This document shows positions 6,912-13,660 of a stretch of 18,466 nucleotides of DNA, one piece after another (within the stretch, counting starts at the first letter, position 1; each line of letters starts with the position of its first letter). The stretch covers positions 1 to 18,466 of the forward strand of contig CAZNUA010000051.1 in assembly GCA_964576115.1 (NCBI GenBank), in the 5' to 3' direction. The notes beneath the pieces were generated by a model that saw only the letters and a list, made by a program, of their open reading frames with translations, had not been told where the DNA came from and ran no database searches. The position numbers and the translations under genes are program-made. The DNA is from CAYSYY01 sp964576115 [NCBI: uncultured Gemmatimonadota bacterium]. GTDB lineage: Bacteria; Blakebacterota; Blakebacteria; Blakebacterales.

Positions 6912-9320
6912 ATGCGCCTCATCCGACAGAGCCTGCGAACCCTGCGCCGCAATCCCGCTGTTTCGAGCATCGCCGTCGTGAGCCTCGTGCTCGCCATCAC
7001 GCTGAATGCCGTCATCTACAGCGTGGTGGACTATATCTGGCTGCAGCCCGCACCCTACGATGAGCCTGACGAGATCGTGCACCTCTTCGCCGGCACCGAA
7101 CGCGCCCCGATGGATGCACTCTCCTGGCCCGACTATCTCGACCTGCGGGCGGGCATGGAGACAGTCAGCGACATGGCCGCGGTGCAGCACCGGGGAGCCA
7201 GTCTCTTCAGCGAAGACTACTCCGTCATGCTCTTTGCCGACGTGGTCTCGCGCAACTTCTTCACCGTGCTCGGCGTCGAAGCGCACCTCGGGGATGTCTT
7301 TGCCGAAACCGATTCCGAGCTGCTGCAGGCCGAACCGATGGTGATTCTAAGCCACAGTCTCTGGCAGCGGCAATTCGGCGGCGATCCCGACATCGTCGGG
7401 CAGACCGTCATGATCACAAACCGGCAGCGGACCGTGATGGGGATCGCCCCGCCCGGTTTCTACGGCATGCGCCGCCTGACGCCGATCGACCTCTGGTTCC
7501 CCGAAGAGACGTGGGGCTATCCCGAAGAACGCTCCTCACGCCGCTTCCGTGACTTCTACCCGGTCGCCCGGCTGGCCCCGGGCGAGACCGCCGCGAGCGC
7601 TCAGGCCGAGGCCGAAGCCCTCTACCGGGGACTCGAGCTGGTCGACTTCGCTTCCAACGAAGACCAGCACGCCATGGTCGTGACCGATCGGCAACTGCAG
7701 AACCGCAGCTGGTCAACAATGGGAATCATGCTCCTGGCAATCGTGGGCGCCTTTCTGATGATTTCGTGCGCCAATGTCTCGGGCCTGTTGCTGGCCCGCT
7801 CGCTCGGCCGGCAGCGCGAAATGGCCATCAGGCTGGCGGTGGGCGGCAACCGCGGCCACCTGATCCGGCAGTTGCTGACCGAGGGCCTGGTGCTGGCCGG
7901 AATCGCCGGCGTCCTGAGCCTGGTCGCGACCAGCTGGCTTCTGGGTCTGCTCCCCACCATCATGCCGCCGATGCCGGTCTATATCGAATGGAACTTCGCG
8001 CTCGACAGCCGGACGATCATCTTCGCTCTGGCACTGGCTCTTTTCACCGCCCTGCTGACCACCCTGCTGCCCGCCCTGAAGGCATCCCGGCCCAATCTCG
8101 TGCCGGTCCTGAAGAGCGGTCAGGGTGCGGGGACGCGCCGGGAAGGGCGCCTCGGGAGTCTCAACCTGCTGGTCGTCGGCCAGCTGGCGCTGAGTTTCGT
8201 GCTGATCGCGGTGACCGGCCTGCTCACCCGCAGTTTCCTGCAGGTGCAGTCGCTCGATCTCGGCTTCGGCAACGACAACCTGCTCGTGGCCGAGGTCTAC
8301 CCCGAAGGGGGCCGGGAGGAAGCCACCGGGTTCTGTCTCGATCTGCTCGACCGGGTGCGGGCCATCCCCGGCGTCAGGCACGCCACCATCGCCCGCCACG
8401 TGCCCTTCAACCCCTCGGGGGGCGGGGCGACCCGACAGGTGTTCGTGCCCGAGGCGGGACCGGGCTGGGAGGAGGCGAGCAGGGCAATCAAATTCAACCT
8501 CGTCGAGCCGGACTACTTCGCCACCCTCGATATCCCCCTGCTCAGAGGGCGGAAGTTCGGGGATACCGACACCGGCGGCAGCACACCGGTCATGATCGTG
8601 AACGAGACCATGGCCCAGCGGTACTGGCCCGATGCCGATCCACTCGGGCGGCGGGTGATCCTGAATTCGGCCGACGGACCGGCGGTCGAAGTGGTGGGCG
8701 TCGTACCCGACGGCATCTACAACAGTATCGGGGAAGACCCCGAACCCTACTTCTACCTTCCCTTCGGACAGCTCAGCTGGTGGGATTACCTGCTGGTGGT
8801 GGACGCCGGCGCCGACCCGTATGCGGTCATGGAGCCGGTCCACGGGGAGATGCGAGCCATGAGCAGTTCGCTCGACATCTTCCCGATGACGACCCTGCAT
8901 CAGCTGGTCCGCGACAACACCTACGAACGCGAGCTCACGATGTGGCTGGTCCTCTTCCTGGCCGGACTCGGGGTGGCTCTGGCCGGAGTCGGTCTTTACG
9001 GGGTGATCTCGTACGCCGTGACCCGCCGGACCCACGAGATGGGCGTGCGGCAGGCCCTCGGGGCGAACCGGCGCGACATCGTGCGCCTGATCGTACGCCA
9101 TGGCGGCTGGCTCTGTCTGGGGGGACTCGCGATCGGGATCCCGGTCGCGGTCGCAGCCGGCGGGCTGATGCAGGGTCTGCTGTTCGGGGTGCGTCCGGTG
9201 GATCCGATGAGCCTGGTGCTCGCGTTCATCGTCCTGGCAGCAATCGTCCTGCTGGCTACGGTTCTACCCGGACGACGGGCCGCAGCAGTCGACCCGCTCA
9301 ACGCAATCCGGTACGAGTAA
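6912..9320 (+). CDS. ADOP/MacB-family ABC transporter permease
   Basis: 802-residue membrane protein of the MacB/FtsX type with the duplicated architecture described as acidobacterial duplicated orphan permease (ADOP). Order: N-terminal helix (about 18-38), extracytoplasmic MacB periplasmic-core-like domain (about 45-260), three helices of a first FtsX domain (about 268-292, 322-345, 367-390), then a second helix (about 419-440), second periplasmic domain (about 445-670), and a second FtsX domain with three helices to the end. The repeated coupling segments REMAIRLAVGGNRGHLIRQL and THEMGVRQALGANRRDIVRL identify the two halves, and the protein ends with the family-typical DPLNAIRYE. MacB-like permeases work with an ATPase in efflux, lipoprotein or peptide handling, or mechanotransmission. 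No ATPase gene lies in the window, so this is an orphan permease locus. It is convergent with the sulfatase gene, with 56 bp between the two stops. Confidence 0.93.
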   Translation: MRLIRQSLRTLRRNPAVSSIAVVSLVLAITLNAVIYSVVDYIWLQPAPYDEPDEIVHLFAGTERAPMDALSWPDYLDLRAGMETVSDMAAVQHRGASLFSEDYSVMLFADVVSRNFFTVLGVEAHLGDVFAETDSELLQAEPMVILSHSLWQRQFGGDPDIVGQTVMITNRQRTVMGIAPPGFYGMRRLTPIDLWFPEETWGYPEERSSRRFRDFYPVARLAPGETAASAQAEAEALYRGLELVDFASNEDQHAMVVTDRQLQNRSWSTMGIMLLAIVGAFLMISCANVSGLLLARSLGRQREMAIRLAVGGNRGHLIRQLLTEGLVLAGIAGVLSLVATSWLLGLLPTIMPPMPVYIEWNFALDSRTIIFALALALFTALLTTLLPALKASRPNLVPVLKSGQGAGTRREGRLGSLNLLVVGQLALSFVLIAVTGLLTRSFLQVQSLDLGFGNDNLLVAEVYPEGGREEATGFCLDLLDRVRAIPGVRHATIARHVPFNPSGGGATRQVFVPEAGPGWEEASRAIKFNLVEPDYFATLDIPLLRGRKFGDTDTGGSTPVMIVNETMAQRYWPDADPLGRRVILNSADGPAVEVVGVVPDGIYNSIGEDPEPYFYLPFGQLSWWDYLLVVDAGADPYAVMEPVHGEMRAMSSSLDIFPMTTLHQLVRDNTYERELTMWLVLFLAGLGVALAGVGLYGVISYAVTRRTHEMGVRQALGANRRDIVRLIVRHGGWLCLGGLAIGIPVAVAAGGLMQGLLFGVRPVDPMSLVLAFIVLAAIVLLATVLPGRRAAAVDPLNAIRYE

Positions 9321-9376
9321 GGAGCTGAAAACAGGCGACTCCCGACGGCTGTCGTCAATCACCCTGAGGAAAGCTC
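9321..9376. terminator. Convergent gap with weak inverted repeats
   Basis: Between the convergent permease and sulfatase stops, GGAGCT at 9321-9326 and AGCTCC at 9372-9377 are an inverted repeat enclosing a long loop with a short CGAC/GTCG stem. A bidirectional terminator would be expected here, but neither structure is strong and there is no T-run. Confidence 0.25.
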
Positions 9377-10930
9377 CTATCCTCGACGGCCTTCGACCCG
9401 GGCCAGTTCGGCGTCGAGACGGGCGGCCAGATCCCGGACCCGATCGGGTTCGGCGGAACTCAGGTCCCTGCTCTCGGAGATATCGGTTTCCAGGTCGAAG
9501 AGCTCGACCACCTCGCGCCGCCGCACCAGCTTCCAGTGCCCGGCCCTGATCGCCGCTGCCCCGCCATAGCTCCAGATGAGATCGCGTTCGGCCCCCTCCC
9601 CACCCCGGAGCACCCCTGAAATGTCGGTTCCATCGAGATCGCTGTCTCCGATCGCGGTTACGTCGAGATCGCTGTCTTCGATCGCGGTTCCATCGAGATC
9701 GCTGTCTCCGATCGCGGTTCCTGCCTCCGCACCACCCGCTCTTCCTGCATCTCTCGTCTCTCCCGCACCGCTGTCTGTTCCCCTTGTTCCCCCTGTTCCC
9801 CCTGTTCCCCCTGTTCCGCTTGTTCCCCTTGTTCCCCTTTCGACTCCGACCCCGGCCAGAGCGGCAAAGGTCGGAAAGAGATCGAGCGTGCAGCCGGGCC
9901 AGGACAGGTCGACGCCGGCCGCCACCCGGCCGGGCCACTGCACCAGAGCCGGCATCCTGATCCCCCCTTCGTAGAGAAATCGCTTTGCGCCCCGCAGGGG
10001 CGTGCAGGTCCCCCCCCAGTCGAGTTCTGGTCCGTTGTCGGAGACGAAGAGAAGCAGGGTATTGCCGGCCCGACCGCTGGTCTCGAGCGCCCGGATCACC
10101 CGCCCCACCCCCTCGTCGAGGGCAGCGACCATGCCCGCATACGCTCGCCGCTTCTCATCGGCAATACCGGGGAAGCGGTCGGCATCCTCCCGGCGCGGCT
10201 GCAGAATGATCCGGTTCTCTTCGTCGCGGGCATAATGCGGGGCACTGTAGGAGAGGTAGAGGAAAAGGGGGCGATCGTCGCCGGCCGCAATCAGCCTCTC
10301 GGCCTCACGGGTGAGCAGATCGGTCACGTAGCCCTCTTCACGGAGTTCCTCGTCGTTGCGCCACCAGTCGTGCTCGCGGGCATACGCGTGGCGGTAATAA
10401 TCCACCAGCCCGCCCCGGAAGCCGTAGAAGTGCTCGAATCCGTGCCGGTGCGGGTGGTAGACCGGATCGAGACGGCCGAGATGCCACTTGCCCACGCAGG
10501 CGGTGCGGTACCCGGCTCTCTGCAGCACTTCGGGCAGGGTCACCGTGTCGGGGTCGAGCCCGTGGGTGTCGGCGGGCATCAGGGCGGTCGTGAGGTTCAC
10601 GCCGGAGCCGAAGGGGTAGCGGCCGGTGAGCAGGGCGTAGCGGCTCGGCGTGCAGACCGGGGCCGCGGTATAGAAATCGGTAAGCCGGGCCCCCCGCTCG
10701 CCGATTGAATCGATGTGCGGGGTGTCGTAATCGGTACAGCCGAAGCACGAGAGGTCTGATAAGCCCAGATCATCGACGAAGATCAGAACGATATCTGGCT
10801 GCCGGCCACCGCCCCGGGCACTGCACGATCCCAGACTCACGCCGGCCGATCCGAGAGCCAGCCCCCCCGCCCCGAGGGCGATTCCGCCGCCTGCGGCGGC
10901 GGTGAGATCGAGAAAGGTTCGACGTTTCAT
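9377..10930 (-). CDS. Tat-exported type I sulfatase with repeat insertion
   Basis: 517-residue sulfatase of the alkaline-phosphatase superfamily, hydrolysing sulfate esters, probably on glycans. MKRRTF followed by a Gly/Ala-rich hydrophobic stretch is a Tat signal; LGSC at 33-36 could be a lipobox. Metal and catalytic residues are present: Asp53-Asp54, CTPSR at 93-97 (Cys93 is the formylglycine precursor; an FGE-type maturase is needed and none is in the window), GKWHLG at 147-152, PH at 231-232, SDNGPE at 297-302 and Lys316 in GAKRF. Between AGV (361) and DGTDISGVLRGG (about 433-444), where relatives usually have a short linker, there are about 70 extra residues made of 9-bp and 30-bp tandem repeats. 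The C-terminal HWKLVR...ELFDLETD region is normal. The ATG at 10930 is preferred over the GTG just upstream. It is the last gene of the minus-strand operon, 43 bp after the glycosidase-like gene. Confidence 0.93.
   Translation of the reverse strand: MKRRTFLDLTAAAGGGIALGAGGLALGSAGVSLGSCSARGGGRQPDIVLIFVDDLGLSDLSCFGCTDYDTPHIDSIGERGARLTDFYTAAPVCTPSRYALLTGRYPFGSGVNLTTALMPADTHGLDPDTVTLPEVLQRAGYRTACVGKWHLGRLDPVYHPHRHGFEHFYGFRGGLVDYYRHAYAREHDWWRNDEELREEGYVTDLLTREAERLIAAGDDRPLFLYLSYSAPHYARDEENRIILQPRREDADRFPGIADEKRRAYAGMVAALDEGVGRVIRALETSGRAGNTLLLFVSDNGPELDWGGTCTPLRGAKRFLYEGGIRMPALVQWPGRVAAGVDLSWPGCTLDLFPTFAALAGVGVERGTRGTSGTGGTGGTGGTRGTDSGAGETRDAGRAGGAEAGTAIGDSDLDGTAIEDSDLDVTAIGDSDLDGTDISGVLRGGEGAERDLIWSYGGAAAIRAGHWKLVRRREVVELFDLETDISESRDLSSAEPDRVRDLAARLDAELARVEGRRG
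9626..9715. repeat. Three-copy 30-bp in-frame repeat in the sulfatase
   Basis: Units 9626-9655, 9656-9685 and 9686-9715. Units 1 and 3 are identical and unit 2 differs at three positions; a 6-bp remnant follows. On the minus strand each unit encodes ten residues of the type IGDSDLDGTA (sulfatase residues about 406-435). The last decapeptide runs directly into the conserved DGTDISGVLRG of the enzyme. Confidence 0.95.
9777..9839. repeat. Seven-copy 9-bp in-frame repeat in the sulfatase
   Basis: Seven contiguous 9-bp units of the type GTTCCCCYT encode a Gly-Thr-Gly/Arg/Ser tripeptide run at sulfatase residues about 364-385. The tract is strongly pyrimidine-rich on the plus strand. Confidence 0.93.
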
Positions 10931-10977
10931 CACCCGGGCCCGGCGTGCTTTCCGACGATATCGCGCATGGTCTTCAT
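10930..10977 (-). other. Possible 15-codon coupling ORF
   Basis: A mini-ORF MKTMRDIVGKHAGPG begins at an ATG (10977) overlapping the stop of the upstream glycosidase-like gene as ATGA, and ends at a TGA overlapping the sulfatase ATG as TGATG. It exactly spans the gap between two co-directional genes, so it could let ribosomes reinitiate from one to the next. The sulfatase has no good Shine-Dalgarno of its own (only GGAAAG about 14 nt upstream). Chance is a real alternative. Confidence 0.3.
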
Positions 10978-13562
10978 GGCGATGACCCCGGTGCCGCGAA
11001 CCGCCCGGCGGCCCGCCGCATCATGTAGCCGTGATCGAGGCGGGGTTCGTCATCGGCATGAGCCTGCATCAGGGCGATGCGCCGCTCGAGCAGTTCGGGC
11101 AGGTTTCGTCCGTACATGAGCGGACTTTCTTCCCCGCCGGTCGTGGCCATGAACTCGACCCCCGAAACGCAGAGCGCCTGCAGGCGGCGGGAGTTTTCGA
11201 TTTCCCGGTCGATCATTTCCCGCAGCAGTGCGCGGCTCTGCTCCCGCCCCGCTTGCCTGCCCGCCGCGTGATGCAAAACTTGATGTACAACTTCACGATC
11301 ATCACCATGTGCTTCTTCATTACTCGAATTCTCTGAGCCGGCAGAATCGGTACAGCCGTACACCCCGGCAATCCAGGCAGCCACATTGCGCTGGGTCTCG
11401 AACCAGCAGCGCAGGGCGCTGAGCCGGACGAACTGGTCGGCGATCACGTTCTGATCACCGGGTAGATTCCGACTGCCAGGCAGCCCGCTCGCCCGCTCCC
11501 GGGCCCCAGTCAGCAGACCGATGGCCCGGTCGAGAGGCTCGAAGACGTTGGCATCGATCCGCTCGACACAGCGGCGGCAGTGATCGGGCCGGGCCAGGAC
11601 GAAGAGCACGTCGCGGCTCAGATCGACGTTGTTGGGATTGTGCGGGGTGGTGCACATGTGATTTTCATAGAAGGCCCGCTCGGTTTCCGGGATAGCCTCG
11701 ATGTCGGGCACCAGGGGGCGGGCCCAGAGACGGTACCAGGCGAATCCGAAGGTGGTGTAGAGCGAGGTGACGTTGGGGAAGGCCAGGATCGCCTCCTCGG
11801 CTCCGGCCCAGGCCTCGCAGAGCGTCCCGGCCAGTTCTTCGCCGGCCCATTCGGCGGCCAGGCGGTGCACTTCGGTCTCGATATCGAGCCCGGGATCGAA
11901 CTGATAGGCCAGCACGATCTCGTGATTGGGGTTGAAAGGCACCAGCCCGGGGGGACTCACCCCGCCGATGTGGGCCAGGTGTCGAACCCCGCCGCCATGG
12001 AGCAGTGTGAGACGCCGATGGGTCAGTCGCGGATAGGGTACTCCGATCAGGGGAGCGAAAACCGTATTCGGCCCGGCGGCGAAGTAGTAGTGGGCCTGTG
12101 AACCCCGATCGGCGAGTTCGGCCAACCGCTCGCCCTCCTCGGGCGCGAAATCCAGCTGATGAACGCTCCCGCCGTTGATCTCGCGTACATCGGGATAGCG
12201 GGGATGGGCATAGGGCATCGCCCAGCCGCGGGTCGCAAGCGAGGCCGTCTCGACCCCCAGCCCCTCTTCCAGACCTGCCCAGACGGTGTCGTGCTCGGCA
12301 TAGAAGGATTCCAGCCGGGTCAAGACCCGGAAATCGGGATTGAGCTCCCGGCCCGCATCGCGCAGGGTGCGCAGGAAACGGACGACATTCTCGCCGGCCG
12401 CCCGGGCGATCTCGGAGTCGTCCTTCCACTCCCGGATCAGATAGGCCCCGCCGTTGCGGCCGACATAGAGTGAACTGGTGTACTCGAAACCCGCCCCGCT
12501 GTCGTTGCTCCAGACCGAGAGATAGGCCAGTTCGGGAACCTCCTGCAGAAGGCGGCGGATCATCTCGGCGTAGTGTTCGCGTACCAGCGGGTGGGTGACG
12601 GTCAGGTTGTAGCGCGGTTTGAAACTGCGGAAGGGATGGTCGACCCGGGCCCCGCGCAGCATCGGGTAGCGGGTGAAGATCTCCTCGGGCACCGAGCGGG
12701 GCTCGAAGCAGAGCAGCCCGGGTTCCAGACCCTGTTCGACCGCCAGGCGGGCGTTTTCTTTCAGCCGCGCCAGGTTGGCCTCGAGCCAGTCGCGGGGGTA
12801 GAGACCTTCATTGAGCGAACTGGAAACGAACTGATCCAGGGCCGGGCAATAGGTGTAGAACATCGGATAGATCTCGCCCGGCGGCCCCGTTTCGAGACCC
12901 TGCGGGAAAGCCAGGGAATTGACCTCGACCTGGGTTACCCCTACCTCGGCCAGACGCCGCAGATAGGCGGCCCGGTCGAAACCGGCCTGAACCCGCCCCT
13001 CCTGAGCCAGGAAGAAATCATAGACACTTCGCTGCCAGGCGAAGGTAACCGGGTAGAACACCCCGATCGCCACCTCATCGAGGCTGCGGCCGGCCAGGCA
13101 TCGGAGCAGGTACCGGAGGAAACCGATGAGGTAGCGGTCGCGGGTCGGCACCAGGCGGCCCGCCCCGTCGGCGCCGAGCTGCAGAAATACGCCGGGCCCG
13201 TCGCCGGTGAGTCGAGCGCGTTCACCTGTACCGGTTCCGGCGGCACCTTCACCGGCGGCACTTTCACCAGCTGCACCTTTACCGGCGGCACTTTCACCAG
13301 CTGCACCTTTACCGGAGACACTCTTCACGCCTGCCTTCCCCCCGGCGCTCCCCGGCACACCTGACGGTACGGATGGCACGGCAGTCAGAAGAAAGCGGCC
13401 CGGCACCGGGCCTGGAAATTCTGCCGACCGGGAGCCCGGCAGCGTCTCGACCGCCGCCCCGGCCGCAGAGGCCAGCAGGTCGGCCGCGGTGCAGTATACC
13501 GGTGCCGCATCGGCGGCGATGAGAACGGTCTCGATCCTCTGCAGGGCGTCACTGATCGTCAT
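10974..13562 (-). CDS. Glycosidase-like TIM-barrel protein, uncertain family
   Basis: 862 residues with no signal peptide, so predicted cytoplasmic, unlike its neighbours. Residues 1 to about 160 look like the small alpha/beta domain that precedes the barrel in GH20/GH67-type enzymes. From about 180 a barrel-like region begins (FFLAQEG, LAEVGVTQVEVNS, ENARLAVEQGLEPGLLCFEP, LAYLSVWSNDSGAGFEY at 346-361, with Asp354 and Glu360 as candidate acidic residues), followed by a helical C-terminal region. Overall it resembles alpha-glucuronidase-like proteins, but I cannot name a family or substrate. Two insertions stand out: a Gly/Ala-rich repeat at residues about 80-109 and a polar, AT-rich stretch at about 743-764. 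The ATG at 13562 has AGGGAG at 13572-13577 upstream; a GTG at 13619 is also in frame with its own Shine-Dalgarno. It is the middle gene of the minus-strand operon. Confidence 0.85.
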   Translation of the reverse strand: MTISDALQRIETVLIAADAAPVYCTAADLLASAAGAAVETLPGSRSAEFPGPVPGRFLLTAVPSVPSGVPGSAGGKAGVKSVSGKGAAGESAAGKGAAGESAAGEGAAGTGTGERARLTGDGPGVFLQLGADGAGRLVPTRDRYLIGFLRYLLRCLAGRSLDEVAIGVFYPVTFAWQRSVYDFFLAQEGRVQAGFDRAAYLRRLAEVGVTQVEVNSLAFPQGLETGPPGEIYPMFYTYCPALDQFVSSSLNEGLYPRDWLEANLARLKENARLAVEQGLEPGLLCFEPRSVPEEIFTRYPMLRGARVDHPFRSFKPRYNLTVTHPLVREHYAEMIRRLLQEVPELAYLSVWSNDSGAGFEYTSSLYVGRNGGAYLIREWKDDSEIARAAGENVVRFLRTLRDAGRELNPDFRVLTRLESFYAEHDTVWAGLEEGLGVETASLATRGWAMPYAHPRYPDVREINGGSVHQLDFAPEEGERLAELADRGSQAHYYFAAGPNTVFAPLIGVPYPRLTHRRLTLLHGGGVRHLAHIGGVSPPGLVPFNPNHEIVLAYQFDPGLDIETEVHRLAAEWAGEELAGTLCEAWAGAEEAILAFPNVTSLYTTFGFAWYRLWARPLVPDIEAIPETERAFYENHMCTTPHNPNNVDLSRDVLFVLARPDHCRRCVERIDANVFEPLDRAIGLLTGARERASGLPGSRNLPGDQNVIADQFVRLSALRCWFETQRNVAAWIAGVYGCTDSAGSENSSNEEAHGDDREVVHQVLHHAAGRQAGREQSRALLREMIDREIENSRRLQALCVSGVEFMATTGGEESPLMYGRNLPELLERRIALMQAHADDEPRLDHGYMMRRAAGRFAAPGSSP
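11271..11336. other. AT-rich in-frame patch within the glycosidase-like gene
   Basis: This 66-bp stretch is about 38% GC inside a gene that is otherwise well above 60% GC. On the minus strand it stays in frame and encodes polar residues (SENSSNEEAHGDD followed by REVVHQVLHHA), at residues about 743-764, between two normal helical segments. No repeat or target-site duplication was found at its ends. Confidence 0.6.
13236..13325. repeat. Six-copy 15-bp in-frame repeat in the glycosidase-like gene
   Basis: 15-bp units start at 13236, 13251, 13266, 13281, 13296 and 13311. Units 2-3 and 4-5 form two identical 30-bp blocks (13251-13280 and 13281-13310), so the array grew as 30-bp duplications of a 15-bp pair. 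On the minus strand it encodes alternating GKGAA and GESAA at residues about 80-109. Confidence 0.93.
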
Positions 13563-13660
13563 GGGCGGTTTCTCCCTGAACGGTCCATCACGCACGGTTC
13601 TCCCCGAATGGTCCCTCACGGGCGTTTCTCCCTGGACGGTTCCTCACGTACGATTTCTCA
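13562..13660. repeat. 28-bp tandem array carrying repeated ribosome-binding sites
   Basis: Units 13562-13589, 13590-13617 and 13618-13645, plus a 15-bp partial unit to 13660. The array fills the whole gap between the aminotransferase stop (13658-13660) and the ATG of the next gene (13562). Read on the minus strand, each full unit contains GGGAGAA or GGGGAGAA followed after 7-9 nt by a start codon: ATG at 13562, GTG at 13591 and GTG at 13619. The outer two are in the same frame and the middle one is not. Confidence 0.88.

Noticed and set aside
7713-9101. Long minus-strand open frame (462 codons) opposite the permease
   Set aside because: It lies antisense to a well-recognised membrane protein, has low-complexity Gln/His/Gly composition and no family motif; it is a side effect of high GC.
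10930-11030. Aldo-keto-reductase-like string GTGVIAMKTM in an alternative frame at the end of the glycosidase-like gene
   Set aside because: Only about 20 residues, and the frame is closed by a stop about 40 codons upstream; too short to call a gene remnant.
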